Source: an uncultured Bryobacteraceae bacterium
GTDB lineage: Bacteria > Acidobacteriota > Terriglobia > Bryobacterales > Bryobacteraceae
Length of the DNA: 64,000 nt
Assembly (NCBI GenBank): GCA_937920635.1
Contig: CAKZUE010000024.1
Coordinates: 37,878 to 101,877, forward strand
Reading direction: 5' to 3'
Each line of letters starts with the position of its first letter. Position 1 is the first letter of the stretch. Below are positions 26,826 to 37,249 of the stretch, piece by piece. The notes under the pieces were generated by a model. That model saw only the letters and a list, made by a program, of their open reading frames with translations. It had not been told where the DNA came from and made no database searches. Made by a program: the position numbers and the translations under genes.

Positions 26826-27022
26826 AGAGGAGCGTTCCTGCAGAACGCGTCACTGGTCTCCATAATTGATCCGATGCAAATGAATCTGGAGCCCGGCTCG
26901 TATCTACAGCGCTGGTGAGCATGCTCCGCAAGGAGAAGCCTGAAGGCGCGCGGCGGGCGCCCCCCGTGGTCGATCGGGGTCGATTCCGAGGCCGGAACGG
27001 TTCTTGTGGTGCGCTCTCTCTC
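26826..27022 (+). ncRNA. ssrS: 6S RNA
   Basis: About 197 nt. The segment CTGGTGAGCATGCTC (within 26912-26928) and the following GAGAAGCCT match the most conserved part of bacterial 6S RNA. The E. coli RNA has GGTTGGTGAGCATGCTC...GAGAAGCCT at the same place. The fold agrees: closing stem AGAG/GAGCG with GCGCTCTCTCT (one bulge), then AGAAC/GTTCT, then CTGGTCTC/GAGGCCGG. A central bubble around CATAATTGATCC follows, and an apical CTCC-GCAA-GGAG hairpin. 6S RNA mimics an open promoter and sequesters sigma70 RNA polymerase in stationary phase. The ymdB ATG is 12 bases downstream. Confidence 0.85.
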
Positions 27023-27033
27023 CCCTGTTCTTC

Positions 27034-27834
27034 ATGCGAATCCTTTTCATCGGCGACATCTTCGCCTCCCCCGGCCGCCGCATCACCAGCGCCTGCCTTC
27101 CACGGCTCCTTTCAGAAGAAAGGATTGATCTGGCCATCGCCAACGTGGAAAACGCCGCCGGAGGCTTCGGCATCACGCCGCCGCTCGCACAGGAGCTCTT
27201 CGCGCTCGGCATCGATGTGATGACGACTGGCAACCACATCTGGGACAAGCGCGAGGTCTACGAATATCTGAACCACGAGCCGCGCCTGCTCCGCCCCGCC
27301 AACTACGGCGCCGCCGTGCCCGGCGCCGGCCTCGTCACCGGCAAAGCCCGCAATGGCGTCCCGTACGCCGTGATGAACCTCCAGGGGCGCGTCCATATGC
27401 CCGCCATCGAGTGCCCCTTCCGCACCGCTGACGCCCTGCTGGCTGACCTGCCTGCCGAGACGCGCATCCGCTTCGTCGACTTCCACGCCGAGGCCACCAG
27501 CGAGAAGATCGCCATGGGCTGGCACCTCGACGGCCGCGCCACCGCCGTCATCGGCACCCACACCCACATTCCCACCGCCGACGCCCGCATCCTGCCCGGC
27601 GGCACCGCTTATCAGACCGACTGCGGCATGACCGGCCCCTACGACTCCGTCATCGGCGTCGAGAAAAAGACCATCCTCCACCGCTTCCTCACCCAGCTCC
27701 CCGCCCGCTTCGAGGCCGCCTCCGGCATGGTCGAACTGCACGCCACCATCGTCGAGGCCGATCCCGACACCGGCCTTGCCCGTTCCATCCGCCCGCTGGT
27801 CATTACCGCGGATCAGGTCGGCGAGCCGCTCTGA
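27034..27834 (+). CDS. ymdB: YmdB-family metallophosphoesterase
   Basis: 266 residues from ATG 27034 (MRILFIGDIFASPGR), the normal family start. The dinuclear metal site is visible: Asp in FIGDI, IANVENAAGG, TTGNHIWD, then VDFHAEATSEK and GTHTHIPTAD. Members hydrolyse 2',3'-cyclic nucleotides and influence RNA turnover and biofilm or sporulation decisions in Bacillus. Its ribosome site is weak, and the coding start nearly abuts the 6S RNA 3' end, so the mRNA may be a read-through or processed product of the 6S transcript. Confidence 0.88.
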   Translation: MRILFIGDIFASPGRRITSACLPRLLSEERIDLAIANVENAAGGFGITPPLAQELFALGIDVMTTGNHIWDKREVYEYLNHEPRLLRPANYGAAVPGAGLVTGKARNGVPYAVMNLQGRVHMPAIECPFRTADALLADLPAETRIRFVDFHAEATSEKIAMGWHLDGRATAVIGTHTHIPTADARILPGGTAYQTDCGMTGPYDSVIGVEKKTILHRFLTQLPARFEAASGMVELHATIVEADPDTGLARSIRPLVITADQVGEPL

Positions 27835-27844
27835 GCCTCCGAAC

Positions 27845-29773
27845 TCAATCCTCGTCCTGCTGCGCCGCCAGCCGCGTCACCACGCCCAGATCCTCGAGCG
27901 TCGTCACGTCTCCGGTCACCGTATGTGACGTCACGATCTCCCGCAGCAGCCGCCGCATGATCTTGCCGGAGCGGGTCTTGGGCAGCGTCTCCGCGAAGCG
28001 GATCTCTTCGGGGCGCGCAAACGCCCCGATCTCGTGCGCCACCCACTGCCGCAGATCCTTCACCAGCCCGTCGCCCGGCTGGAAGCCCTGCTTCAGCGTG
28101 ACAAAACAGCACACCGCCTGCCCCGTGATCTCATGCGGCTTGCCTACCACCGCCGCCTCCGCCACCGCCGGATGCCGCACCAGGACGGATTCAACCTCCA
28201 TCGTCGACAAACGGTGGCCGCTCACGTTCATGACGTCATCAACGCGCCCCAGGATCCAGAAATAGCCGTCTTCGTCCCGCCGCGCCGCGTCGCCGGTGAA
28301 ATAAATCCCCGGAATACGCGAGAAATACTGCTCCTCATATCTCTTCGGATCGCCCCAAATTGTGCGCAACATCGACGGCCAGGGACGCTTGATGACCAGG
28401 AACCCTTCAGCGTTGGCGGCCACGGGCTTGCCGTAAAAATCCACCACTTCCGCTTCAATGCCCGGCATCGGCAGCGTGCCCGATCCAGGCTTGAGGGGAA
28501 CCGCCCCCGGCATCGGCGCGATCAGGATGCCGCCCGTCTCCGTCTGCCACCACGTGTCCACGATCGGGCAGCGCCCCTTGCCGATCACCCGGTGGTACCA
28601 CTCCCAGGCAGCCGGATTGATCGGCTCGCCGACGCTGCCCAGAAGCCGCAACGACGACAGATCGTGCTTCGCCGGCAGTTGCTCGCCCTGCTTGATCAGC
28701 GCCCGGATCGCAGTCGGCGACGTGTAGAAAATTGTCACTTTGTGGCGCGCCACGATCTCCCACCAGCGGTCCCATGCCGGATAGTCCGGCGCGCCCTCGT
28801 ACATGACGCAGGTGGCGCCCGCCGATAGCGGGCCGTAAACCAGATACGAGTGCCCGGTCACCCAGCCAATGTCCGCCGTGCACCAGAAAATATCGTCTTC
28901 TTTCAGATCGAAAACCCACTTCATCGTGCACGTGACATAGGTCAAATAACCGCCCGTCGTGTGCAAAATACCTTTGGGTTTTCCAGTGGTTCCGGACGTA
29001 TAGAGCACAAAAAGCGGATGCTCGGCATCCAGCGGCTCCGCCGGGCACTGCGCCGCCGCGCCCGCCTCCAGCTCATGCCACCACAGGTCGCGCCCTTCCT
29101 TCATCTGCACGGCGCCGCCCGTACGCTCCAGCACGACTACGTCGCGCACCCCCGGACACTCCGCCAGCGCCTCGTCGGCGGCCTCTTTGAGCCGCACTTC
29201 CTTGCCGCGCCTCCATCCGCCGTCCGCCGTCAGCAGCAGGTGGGCGTCCAGGTCCTGGATCCGCGCCTTCAGCGCTTCAGCCGAAAATCCCCCGAAAACC
29301 ACCGAGTGCGTGATGCCCAGCCGGGCGCACGCCAGCATCGCCACCACCGCCTCAGGAACCATCGGCATGTAGATGATGGCGCGGTCGCCCGCCTTGTATC
29401 CACGATCTTTGAGCACATTGGCGAACCGGCAAACGCGCCCGTGCAACTCAGCGTAAGTCCACACGCGCTGATCGCCCGGCTCGCCCTCGAACACGATGGC
29501 GGGCTTCGATCCCCGTTCCGCCAGATGGCGGTCCAGGCAGTTGTAGCTGGCGTTTGTCTTCGCCCCCACGAACCACTTCACAAACGGCGGATGCCACTCG
29601 AAGACGTGATGCCACTTCTCAAACCAGTGCACCTCGCGCTCCGCCATCTCCGCCCAGAACTCCTCGGGGTGCTCGACGGCGCGCCGGTAGAGTTCCCGGT
29701 ACGCCTCCAGGCTGCCCACGTGGGCGCGGCTCGAAAACTCCGCCGGAGGCGGATAAAGGGTCTGTTCCTGCAT
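27845..29773 (-). CDS. acs: Acetyl-CoA synthetase
   Basis: 642 residues, the normal length. ANL-family motifs are all present: [26 protein letters not shown] and the catalytic lysine in [11 protein letters not shown], which is also the usual acetylation control site. The opening segment ([21 protein letters not shown]) is the acs N-terminal cap. It converts acetate, ATP and CoA into acetyl-CoA. It lies downstream of hoxH in the same direction with a 155-bp gap, so it may have its own promoter. Confidence 0.95.
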   Translation of the reverse strand: MQEQTLYPPPAEFSSRAHVGSLEAYRELYRRAVEHPEEFWAEMAEREVHWFEKWHHVFEWHPPFVKWFVGAKTNASYNCLDRHLAERGSKPAIVFEGEPGDQRVWTYAELHGRVCRFANVLKDRGYKAGDRAIIYMPMVPEAVVAMLACARLGITHSVVFGGFSAEALKARIQDLDAHLLLTADGGWRRGKEVRLKEAADEALAECPGVRDVVVLERTGGAVQMKEGRDLWWHELEAGAAAQCPAEPLDAEHPLFVLYTSGTTGKPKGILHTTGGYLTYVTCTMKWVFDLKEDDIFWCTADIGWVTGHSYLVYGPLSAGATCVMYEGAPDYPAWDRWWEIVARHKVTIFYTSPTAIRALIKQGEQLPAKHDLSSLRLLGSVGEPINPAAWEWYHRVIGKGRCPIVDTWWQTETGGILIAPMPGAVPLKPGSGTLPMPGIEAEVVDFYGKPVAANAEGFLVIKRPWPSMLRTIWGDPKRYEEQYFSRIPGIYFTGDAARRDEDGYFWILGRVDDVMNVSGHRLSTMEVESVLVRHPAVAEAAVVGKPHEITGQAVCCFVTLKQGFQPGDGLVKDLRQWVAHEIGAFARPEEIRFAETLPKTRSGKIMRRLLREIVTSHTVTGDVTTLEDLGVVTRLAAQQDED

Positions 29774-29928
29774 GGCTGGTTGAACGTGAGTCTACCAAAG
29801 CCGCGCGGACAGGCAACCGAGCGGAACTATCAGATTCTTTTGTCTCATTCGGGGATGCCAGCCGGCTCGCCAGCCACCGCGTTGCCCGCGTTCTGGTCCG
29901 CCGCAGGATCTGAGCGCCCTCGAGCGGC

Positions 29929-31344
29929 TTACGTCTCCTCGATCACTTCGCCGCCCGCCCCTACCAGCCGCAGCCGGTAGGCGGGCTTGCCGAAGGCGTG
30001 CGTCGAGCAGCTCAGGCACGGATCGTAGGCGCGCACCACCGCGTTCACGCGGTTCAGCGCGCCTTCCTGCAGCTTCATTCCGTCGACGAACCGCTCCGCC
30101 ACCTGCTGCACGCTGTGGTTGATCGCCAGGTTGTTGTGCCCGGTGGCCACGATCAGGTTCGCTCCCGTGATCGCGCCCTGCTCGTTCACCCTGTAGTGGT
30201 GGATCAGCACGCCCCGCGGCGCCTCGATGATCCCAACCCCCTCGAGCGAGTTCACCCCGGCTTCGGCGCGCACATGCTTGTCGAGGATCTCGGGCAGGTG
30301 CAGCAGCTCCTCCATCCGCTCGATGGCGTACAACGCCTCGATCAGCCGCGCGTAGTGATAGAAAAACGAGCCGTTCACCACCCGGCCCAGCCGCTGCCGG
30401 TATTCGAGCAGCTCGCGGTCGGCATCGCTCGTGCCGCAGCTCTCCGCCACATTCAGCCGCGCCAGCGGACCCACGCGGTAGATGCCTTCCGGATAGCCGA
30501 GCGGCTTGAAGTACGGCGCCTTCAGATACGAGTCCGGCATCGCCGCCTCGCCAATCCATTTCGCATATTCGCGTGGCCGCGTGATCCGCCCTGCGGTCTT
30601 CCCCGCAGAATCGATGAATCGCACCATCCCGTCGTAAATCTGCAAACGCCCGTCGGCGTCCACCAGCCCGGCGTGCAGGGTCGGCATGTTGCCGAACACC
30701 TCGCTTTCCGCCGGGAACTGGTCGAGCATCGACTTGAACAGCCGCAGTGTGCGCCGGATGATCGAGTGCGCCAGCGGAAGGTCGGACAGGATCAGGTCGC
30801 GCGTGTCCACGCTCATCGCCTTGTTCACGCCCCCTGGAACCACCCACGCCGGATGCACGCGCTCGCCCGCCAGCCGCTCGATCGTCTGCTGGCCGAACCG
30901 GCGCAGCGCGATCCCGTCGCGCGCCGCCTCGGGATGCTTCTCGATCAGCCCCAGCACGTTCCGCGCCGCCGGGTCGGAATCAAAGCCCAGCAGGAGGTCC
31001 GGGGCCGACAGGTAGAAGAAGCTCAGCGCGTGGCTTTGCACGAACTGCGCGCAGTGCAGCAGCTCCCGCAGCAGCCGCGCCGCCTCCGGGATCTGCACCG
31101 CCATGACCGCGTCGCACGCCTTGGCCGAAGCCAGCAGATGGCTCACCGGACAGATGCCGCAAATGCGCGCGGTGATCGCCGGCATCTCGTAGTAAGGCCG
31201 CCCCTCGGTGAACTTCTCGAACCCGCGCACCTGCGTCACATGGAACTGCGTCGAGCGGACCTTGCCCGCTTCGTCGAGATGGATGTCGATCCGCGCGTGC
31301 CCTTCGATGCGCGTCACATGGTGGATCCGAATCGTCTGGCCCAT
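29929..31344 (-). CDS. hoxH: [NiFe]-hydrogenase large subunit (HoxH, group 3d-like)
   Basis: 471 residues. Nickel ligands occur in [11 protein letters not shown] near residue 60 and in DPCLSCSTH near residue 445; the N-terminal VTRIEGH motif is classical. A short C-terminal tail after CSTH is expected to be cut off by a maturation endopeptidase once nickel is inserted. The subunit holds the active site that splits or makes H2 in the cytoplasm. It is the last gene of hoxEFUYH. No hyp or hoxW maturation genes lie in the window. Confidence 0.93.
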   Translation of the reverse strand: MGQTIRIHHVTRIEGHARIDIHLDEAGKVRSTQFHVTQVRGFEKFTEGRPYYEMPAITARICGICPVSHLLASAKACDAVMAVQIPEAARLLRELLHCAQFVQSHALSFFYLSAPDLLLGFDSDPAARNVLGLIEKHPEAARDGIALRRFGQQTIERLAGERVHPAWVVPGGVNKAMSVDTRDLILSDLPLAHSIIRRTLRLFKSMLDQFPAESEVFGNMPTLHAGLVDADGRLQIYDGMVRFIDSAGKTAGRITRPREYAKWIGEAAMPDSYLKAPYFKPLGYPEGIYRVGPLARLNVAESCGTSDADRELLEYRQRLGRVVNGSFFYHYARLIEALYAIERMEELLHLPEILDKHVRAEAGVNSLEGVGIIEAPRGVLIHHYRVNEQGAITGANLIVATGHNNLAINHSVQQVAERFVDGMKLQEGALNRVNAVVRAYDPCLSCSTHAFGKPAYRLRLVGAGGEVIEET

Positions 31345-31356
31345 CGCCCCCTCCTC

Positions 31357-31887
31357 TCAGCCGAACTTCACCTTGCCCGCCAGCTCGGGCTTGCGGCCCG
31401 CCAAAAGCTCCGTCAGGACAAACCCGATGGCTGCCGCCGGCGGCGGACAGCCCGGCACGTGCAGGTCCACGCGGATCACCTCATGCAACGGCACCGCCTG
31501 CTTCAGCAGCGGCGGCACTCCGTCCGACGGCACGCGGTGGTTCACGTTCACGCCGTCCACATAGATCCGCTCCAGCAACTGCTTCGGCGGGATCTGATTG
31601 CGCATCGACGGCACATTGCCTGTCACCGCGCAGTCGCCCAGCGCCACCACGAACTTCGACCGCGCGCGCACCTTCTGCGCCAGATGCAGATCGTCGTGGC
31701 TGCTCACCGCCCCTTCCACCAGCGTCACGTCCACGCCTTCGGGAAACTCCTGCGCATCTACCAGGGGGCCGAACACCAGCTCGATCTTCGGCGCCAGGTC
31801 GATCAGCGCCTCGTCCAGATCCAGCAGCGACATATGGCACCCGCTGCACCCGTCCAGCCAGACCGTGGCCACTCTCGCCTTGCTCAT
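31357..31887 (-). CDS. hoxY: [NiFe]-hydrogenase small subunit (HoxY)
   Basis: 176 residues from ATG 31887; the open frame upstream is a shadow of hoxU. The proximal [4Fe-4S] cluster ligands are in [27 protein letters not shown] and [10 protein letters not shown]. The absence of further cluster motifs and of a Tat signal marks it as the short cytoplasmic HoxY type. Its start overlaps the hoxU stop by four bases (ATGA). Confidence 0.92.
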   Translation of the reverse strand: MSKARVATVWLDGCSGCHMSLLDLDEALIDLAPKIELVFGPLVDAQEFPEGVDVTLVEGAVSSHDDLHLAQKVRARSKFVVALGDCAVTGNVPSMRNQIPPKQLLERIYVDGVNVNHRVPSDGVPPLLKQAVPLHEVIRVDLHVPGCPPPAAAIGFVLTELLAGRKPELAGKVKFG

Positions 31888-32594
31888 GCGCGCGCTCCTT
31901 TCGCTTCCACCAGCCGGCTGATCGTCTCCGCGCGCTTCACCATCTCCTCGGCGGCGTAACCCTTCGCCGCCAGCGCGCCTGTGGGGCAGCTCTGCACGCA
32001 CTTGCCGCAGCTCGTGCAGGAGCGGCTCTCCGCCCAGTTCCGGTTCAGTTCGCACACCAGCCGCGAGCCGACGCCGCGTCCGCCCACGTCCCATACGTGC
32101 GCGCCCTCCACCTCGGCGCACACCCGCACGCAGCGCGTGCACAGAATGCAGCGGTTCTGGTCCAGCACGAACTGTCTGTGCGTGGCGTCCACCGGCGCCT
32201 TCGGGTAGCTGTAGGGGAACCGCACGTGCGTCACGCCGAGCCGCTTCGCCAGCGCCTGCAGTTCGCAATGATTGTTCGATACGCACACCGCGCAGATGTG
32301 GTTGCGCTCGGCGAAGATCAGCTCCAGGATCATGCGCCGGTAGTGGTCCAGCCGCTCGCTGCGCGTAGTCACCGCCATCCCGTCCTGCACGGGCGTCGTG
32401 CACGACGGCAGCAACCGCCCCACGCCTGCCACCTCCACCAGGCACAGCCGGCAGGCGCCCACCGGCTTCAGTCCTTTCAGATGGCACAGCGAGGGGATGA
32501 ACTTCCCTGTCGCGGAAGCCGCCTCCAGAATCGTCTGGCCGAGCTTCGCGTGGATCAGCTCGCCGTCAATGCGGATGGAAACGCGATCCGGCAT
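31884..32594 (-). CDS. hoxU: Hydrogenase diaphorase subunit HoxU
   Basis: 236 residues. An N-terminal [2Fe-2S] ferredoxin domain ([19 protein letters not shown]) is followed by a His/Cys cluster region ([15 protein letters not shown]) and two [4Fe-4S] motifs ([11 protein letters not shown] and [14 protein letters not shown]). This is the NuoG-N-terminus/HoxU arrangement that wires the flavin module to the hydrogenase module. It is 16 bp from hoxF and overlaps hoxY. Confidence 0.92.
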   Translation of the reverse strand: MPDRVSIRIDGELIHAKLGQTILEAASATGKFIPSLCHLKGLKPVGACRLCLVEVAGVGRLLPSCTTPVQDGMAVTTRSERLDHYRRMILELIFAERNHICAVCVSNNHCELQALAKRLGVTHVRFPYSYPKAPVDATHRQFVLDQNRCILCTRCVRVCAEVEGAHVWDVGGRGVGSRLVCELNRNWAESRSCTSCGKCVQSCPTGALAAKGYAAEEMVKRAETISRLVEAKGARA

Positions 32595-32610
32595 CTTCTC
32601 ACGCTCCTTC

Positions 32611-35600
32611 TCAATCGCCGTTGCGGACGTCGCAGCGCAGGCAGCGGCAGGCTTCTTCCATCGCCTCCACCGTGGTCAGCCCGTAGGTGGCTTCGCGGAA
32701 ATCTTTCGCGCGCTCCAGCGGGTCCGCTTCGCGCACCCGGTGGCGCCGGCTCGCGCCCGGGTGCGCCGGCACGGTCATGTCGTAGACGAACTCGGGCCAC
32801 AGGCTCGTCCAGCGCTCTTCGCCCGTCAGCATCCGGTCTATGTTCCGCGCCGCCTTCTTGCCATAGCCCATTGCGTTGCTGACGTTGGAGGCGCCGGTGA
32901 TCAGGTCTCCGCCCGCATAGAACTTCGGCCGGCTCGTCGCCAGCGTGTAGCGGTCCACCTCGATCAGTCCGTTCTCCTTGATCTTCAGCCCCGACGCCTT
33001 GGCGAAGTCGAGATCCACCGCTTCGCCTACGGCAAGAATCACCGTGTCGCAGGGGACGCGGACGATCTCATCGGTCGGCATCGGACGCCGCCGCCCTGAG
33101 GCATCGTATTCGCCGAGCCGCGTCTTTACCGCTTCAAGCGCCTTCACCCGCCCCGATTCATCGCCGATGATCCGGTGCGGCGACGCCAGAAACACGATCT
33201 TCGCTCCCTCGGCTTCCGCCGCCTCGACTTCTTCGTGGATCGCTGGCATATCTTTGCGCTCGCGCCGGTAGACGATCGTCACATCGCTCCCCAGCCGCAA
33301 TGCCGTGCGCGCCGAGTCGATCGCCGCGTTGCCGCCGCCGATCACCACCACTTTCCTGCCCAGCGCCGTCGGCTCGCCCTTCGACACCGCCTCCAGGAAC
33401 GGCAGCGCGGGCATCACGCCCTTCAGTTCCGTGCCCGGCAGGTACACCCAGTTCTCCTTCCACGTGCCGATGGCGAGAAACACCGCGTCGAATTGCGCGT
33501 CCAGATCGTTTAGCGTGATCTCCTCCTGCACGCGCGTGTTGAATGTGAACTGCACCCCAACGCGGCGGATCAGCTCGATCTCGCGGTCCAGCACATCCTT
33601 CGGAAGCCGGTAGTCCGGCAGCGCATGGCGCAGCATGCCGCCCGCATCGGGGTTCGAGTCGTAGACCATAACCTCGTGGCCGAGCAGCGCCAGATAGTAC
33701 GCGCATGCCAGCCCCGTCGGTCCCGCTCCCACCACGGCGCACCGCTTTCCCGTCGCCGGCTTCCGCAGCGACGCGACGCGCGCCGCCAGCTCTTCAAACT
33801 GCGGCGCTGGGTAGATCGAATCCGCGATGTAGCGGTGCACCTCGCGCATGTTCACCGCCTCGTCCAGCCCGGCGCGGCGGCAGCGGTTGTCGCAAGGATG
33901 CTGGCACACCCGCCCCGTAGACGCCGGCAGCGGATTGTCCAGCACCACCGACACGAAGGCATCTTCCAGCCGGTCCTCCTTGAGCAGTTGCAGGTACCGC
34001 GGGATGTTCATGTGCAGCGGGCACGAGTTTTCGCACGGGCTCAGCGCCAGCTCTTCGCACACGCCCGCGCGGCACCGCCGCGCGCGGATGTGGTCTTCGA
34101 ACTCGTGCAGGAAGTGGCGCATCGTGGTAAGCACCGGGTTCGGCGCCGTCTGCCCCAGCCCGCACAGAGACGCGTCCCGGATCATGCGGCTCAGTTCGTC
34201 CAGCGTTTTCAGGTCCTCTTCCGTGCCCTTGCCGTGCGTGATGCGGCTCAGATAGTGCAGGCTCTTGTCCAGCCCCACGCGGCACGGGATGCACTTGCCG
34301 CAGCTCTCCGAGTGCGTGAACTCGACGAAGTACCGCGCCACGTCCACCATGCAGTTGTCTTCGTCCATCACCACCATGCCGCCCGAGCCCATGATCGAGC
34401 CGAGCTGCGCCAGGCTCTCATAATCGACCGGCGTGTCGAACATGTCGCTCGGAATGCACCCGCCCGAAGGACCGCCCGTCTGCACGGCCTTCACCGCCCG
34501 GCCGAGCGGCGCGCCGCCGCCCACGTCGTAGACGAACGTCTTCAGCGGCGTGCCCAGCGGCATCTCCACCAGTCCCGTGTTCACCACCTTGCCGACCAGC
34601 GAGAAGACCTTCGTCCCCGGGCTCTTCGGGCTGCCCGTCTCCAGGAACCACGCCGGCCCCTTCAGCACGATGGGCGCGATGTTGAACCACGTCTCGACGT
34701 TGTTGATGTTGGTCGGCTTGCCATACAGCCCGGAGTCGGCCGGGTACGGCGGGCGCGGCGTCGGCCGCCCCGCTCTGCCTTCCAGCGACCGGATCAGCGC
34801 CGTCTCCTCGCCGCAGACGAACGCTCCCGCGCCCTCCACCAGCGACAGATGGAAGCGGAAGCCCCGCCCCAGAATGTCCTCCCCCAGCAGGCCCCATTCT
34901 TCGGCCTGCTGAATCGCGGTCCGCAGGCGGTGTACGGCCAACGGATACTCCGCGCGCACATAGATGATGCCTTCGCTCGCGCCCGTCACGAACGCCCCGA
35001 TCAGCATCCCCTCGATCAGCGAGTGCGGGTCGCCCTCGATTTCGTTGCGGTTCATGTAGGCGCCGGGGTCGCCTTCGTCGGCGTTGCAGATCAGGTACTT
35101 CGGTTCGGCCTTCGCCCGGCGCAGGAACTCCCACTTCGCGCCGGTCTGGAACCCCGCGCCTCCTCGCCCGCGCAGCCTCGCCGCCTGGATCGCTTCAATC
35201 ACCGCCGCCGGGTTGCTGTCGATCAGCGCCTTGTACAGCGCCTGATAGCCGCCCACGGCCAGGAACTCTTCAATGTCATCCGGGTTGATCAGGCCGCAAT
35301 TGCGCAGCACGATCTTCTTCTGTCCGCGGAAAAAGGGCACTTCATTCCACAGCGGGATCTCTTCGAAGCCCGTGCCGAATTTGACGTGCGCCGTAATGTG
35401 GTCCCACTCGTCGATCCGGCACAATGCCAGATCCGCGGGAATCCGCCCCGCCGCGATGTGATCCAGAATCGCCGGCGCATCGTCGGGCCGCACCTTTTGC
35501 AGGATCACCAGCGGCTTGCCCGGAATCCAGACGTTCACCAGCGGTTCGGCGGCGCAGAAGCCGAAGCAGCCCGTGCGCGCCAGTTGCACGCTCACGCCGC

Positions 35601-35763
35601 GCTGCTCGATCGAATCGGAAAAGGCGTGGAAGACCGACTCCGCCCCGTTGCCCGCTCCGCATGTGCCCATCCCCACCGCGATCCGCGGCACGGCCGGCAG
35701 CAGCTTTTCGAGCCCTGCCTCGCGCGCTTCGTTAAAGCTGGCCAGGTCGCGGATCTTCTTCAT
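32611..35763 (-). CDS. hoxF: HoxF diaphorase fused to a GltD-like NAD(P)H flavoprotein
   Basis: 1,050 residues, about 500 longer than ordinary HoxF/NuoF. Residues 25-110 form a thioredoxin-like [2Fe-2S] domain (Cys35, Cys66, Cys70). Residues 135-560 are NuoF with the FMN/NADH site [14 protein letters not shown] (about 198-211), [12 protein letters not shown], and [4Fe-4S] ligands Cys488, 491, 494 and 534. Residues 565-1045 are a GltD/NfnB-like domain: a Cys set for two [4Fe-4S] clusters (569-628), the FAD motif [16 protein letters not shown] near 678, the NAD(P) motif [15 protein letters not shown] near 813 and a final GGD...[14 protein letters not shown]. NuoF alone would couple to NAD(H). 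The extra flavoprotein adds a second nucleotide site, so transhydrogenation or electron bifurcation is possible. Confidence 0.92.
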   Translation of the reverse strand: MKKIRDLASFNEAREAGLEKLLPAVPRIAVGMGTCGAGNGAESVFHAFSDSIEQRGVSVQLARTGCFGFCAAEPLVNVWIPGKPLVILQKVRPDDAPAILDHIAAGRIPADLALCRIDEWDHITAHVKFGTGFEEIPLWNEVPFFRGQKKIVLRNCGLINPDDIEEFLAVGGYQALYKALIDSNPAAVIEAIQAARLRGRGGAGFQTGAKWEFLRRAKAEPKYLICNADEGDPGAYMNRNEIEGDPHSLIEGMLIGAFVTGASEGIIYVRAEYPLAVHRLRTAIQQAEEWGLLGEDILGRGFRFHLSLVEGAGAFVCGEETALIRSLEGRAGRPTPRPPYPADSGLYGKPTNINNVETWFNIAPIVLKGPAWFLETGSPKSPGTKVFSLVGKVVNTGLVEMPLGTPLKTFVYDVGGGAPLGRAVKAVQTGGPSGGCIPSDMFDTPVDYESLAQLGSIMGSGGMVVMDEDNCMVDVARYFVEFTHSESCGKCIPCRVGLDKSLHYLSRITHGKGTEEDLKTLDELSRMIRDASLCGLGQTAPNPVLTTMRHFLHEFEDHIRARRCRAGVCEELALSPCENSCPLHMNIPRYLQLLKEDRLEDAFVSVVLDNPLPASTGRVCQHPCDNRCRRAGLDEAVNMREVHRYIADSIYPAPQFEELAARVASLRKPATGKRCAVVGAGPTGLACAYYLALLGHEVMVYDSNPDAGGMLRHALPDYRLPKDVLDREIELIRRVGVQFTFNTRVQEEITLNDLDAQFDAVFLAIGTWKENWVYLPGTELKGVMPALPFLEAVSKGEPTALGRKVVVIGGGNAAIDSARTALRLGSDVTIVYRRERKDMPAIHEEVEAAEAEGAKIVFLASPHRIIGDESGRVKALEAVKTRLGEYDASGRRRPMPTDEIVRVPCDTVILAVGEAVDLDFAKASGLKIKENGLIEVDRYTLATSRPKFYAGGDLITGASNVSNAMGYGKKAARNIDRMLTGEERWTSLWPEFVYDMTVPAHPGASRRHRVREADPLERAKDFREATYGLTTVEAMEEACRCLRCDVRNGD

Positions 35764-36317
35764 GACCGCGCTCCCTTCCGCACCGCCTCCACCTCGCGCT
35801 CCAGCACCCGCTCATTCACATGGCCCAGGATCTGGTGGTCCACTTCCACTACCGGCGCCAGGGCGCACTGCCCGAAGCAGGCAACCGTGCGGATGGTGAA
35901 CTCGCCGTCCGGAGTCGTCGCCGCCAGCTTGTCCGCGCTGCCGCCGTCCTCGCCTTCGCTCACGCCCAGCAGCAGCTTCAGCCGGTCCAGCAGCGCCTTC
36001 GATCCGCGCGTGTGGCACGCCGTGCCGCGGCAGATGCACACCGTGTGCCTGCCCTGCGGCTTCAGATTGAACAGCGCGTAAAACGTCGCCACGCTGAAAA
36101 TCTGGGCGCCCGGTATGCCCGTGCGGCTCGAAAGATACTCCAGATAATCCAGCGGCAGGTACTTCTTCGGCTGGTTCTCCTGGATCTCTTCGAGGATGTT
36201 CAGCAACATCCCCGGGCGCCCGCGGTGGCGCACGATCAGCCGGTCCAGGTAATCCTGCTCATCTGCCGTGAGGGGCCCGGGCGCTGGTTTTTCGCCGGGC
36301 AGAAGGGCCGAAGTCAT
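35760..36317 (-). CDS. hoxE: Hydrogenase diaphorase subunit HoxE (NuoE-like)
   Basis: 185 residues. A helical N-terminal part and a thioredoxin-like [2Fe-2S] domain with ligands in CICRGTACHTRG and in CFGQC. It is the first gene of the operon, preceded by a possible sigma54 promoter. Its stop overlaps the hoxF start (ATGA). Confidence 0.92.
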   Translation of the reverse strand: MTSALLPGEKPAPGPLTADEQDYLDRLIVRHRGRPGMLLNILEEIQENQPKKYLPLDYLEYLSSRTGIPGAQIFSVATFYALFNLKPQGRHTVCICRGTACHTRGSKALLDRLKLLLGVSEGEDGGSADKLAATTPDGEFTIRTVACFGQCALAPVVEVDHQILGHVNERVLEREVEAVRKGARS

Positions 36318-36367
36318 GCTCCCGTTTCCTTTCGTCCAATACCAGATAATCGCATCTGAATCTCGAA

Positions 36368-36383
36368 TGCAACCGCCCGGCCG
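36368..36383 (-). promoter_or_regulatory. Possible sigma54 promoter of the hox operon
   Basis: On the minus strand, CGGCCGGGCGGTTGCA has the GG-N10-GC spacing and the TTGCA of -24/-12 promoters (consensus TGGCACG-N4-TTGCA), ending about 50 bp before the hoxE ATG. Hydrogenase operons are often sigma54-controlled. High GC makes chance matches common. Confidence 0.35.
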
Positions 36384-36451
36384 GGCATGAACAATTCCAA
36401 TAATTTATGTTCGAGCCTTCGCGCGCGCCGGCCGCCCCGGGCGCCGCGCAG

Positions 36452-36483
36452 AAAAAGGGGAATTGTGTTCCTGTCCCCTTTTT
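36452..36483. terminator. Bidirectional terminator-like inverted repeat with GGGGACAG core
   Basis: AAAAAGGGGA and TCCCCTTTTT form a 10-bp stem with a 12-nt loop. Both strands end in a T5 run. It follows the Mut7-C gene (stop at 36486) by three bases and would end that transcript before the hox promoter. Its GGGGACAG piece recurs in the palindrome at 57399-57420. Confidence 0.6.
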
Positions 36484-36485
36484 CA

Positions 36486-37175
36486 TCAGGAGCCGCGCAC
36501 GGTCCGGATCCAGGCCTGCATCCGGTCGTAGTGCGACCCCGGCCAGTACAGCTGCCCGCACCCCGGGCACTGCACGAACTCTTCGCACCACAGCCGCGTC
36601 TTCGGCGGGATCCGCTCCCACACCGCCTCTTTCGCCACCGGCTCGAGCATCGTATTGCACCGCAGGCACCGCCGCAGCGGCGCCGCCGCCGTCCACAGCC
36701 CCAGCCTCCGCGCCAGCCACGCGAGTTGCTCCCGCGGATCGTCGCCCCGCACCAGCAGCCCCAACCGCACCTGCTTCCGCATCAGCAGGCTGCGGTCGCG
36801 CGTGAGCAAAAGCCGCCCCGCGGCAGCCCCCTCGGCCAGTTCAGCGTCGTGCGCCCGGGCGTCGTACACCGTATCGAACCCCAGAATCCGCAGGTATTTC
36901 GCCAGCCGCCCCAGATGGCAGTCCAGCAGGAATCGCCATTCCCCGTCCGGCGGCGATTGCCACTTCCGCGGGCGCACGTCCACCTCCTGCCCGTCCCGCA
37001 GCAGCGGGCTCAGGTCCGCGGGCTCGCCCACTTCCGGATGCGGCACGCCGAACGTCTCGATCGCGTGCTTCAGCGACGGGCGGCCGCTGAATTCATACTC
37101 GAGCCACACGCCGCGGCGCGCCCTGGGCAGAAAGTCGTTCAGGTCGCCATGAAACCGGAACCGGGCGCGCCCCAC
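36486..37175 (-). CDS. Mut7-C RNase-domain protein with N-terminal ubiquitin-like fold
   Basis: 229 residues, GTG start. Residues 1-75 resemble the Mut7-C ubiquitin-like domain. Residues 80-225 are the Mut7-C PIN-like domain with FLLDCHLGRLAKYLRILGFDTVYD, LLTRDRSLL and a C-terminal zinc ribbon (CLRCN...CPGCGQLYWPGSH). The aspartates in LLDCH and LTRDR are the expected metal ligands of the nuclease. RNA substrate unknown. The terminator-like repeat lies directly after its stop. Confidence 0.85.
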   Translation of the reverse strand: MGRARFRFHGDLNDFLPRARRGVWLEYEFSGRPSLKHAIETFGVPHPEVGEPADLSPLLRDGQEVDVRPRKWQSPPDGEWRFLLDCHLGRLAKYLRILGFDTVYDARAHDAELAEGAAAGRLLLTRDRSLLMRKQVRLGLLVRGDDPREQLAWLARRLGLWTAAAPLRRCLRCNTMLEPVAKEAVWERIPPKTRLWCEEFVQCPGCGQLYWPGSHYDRMQAWIRTVRGS

Positions 37176-37249
37176 GGCTCCACCATAGCGCCGTAGATGT
37201 TACAGGAGAAGCCCCGGAGGATTGTTTACGATGGGAACAGGGATTCTGG

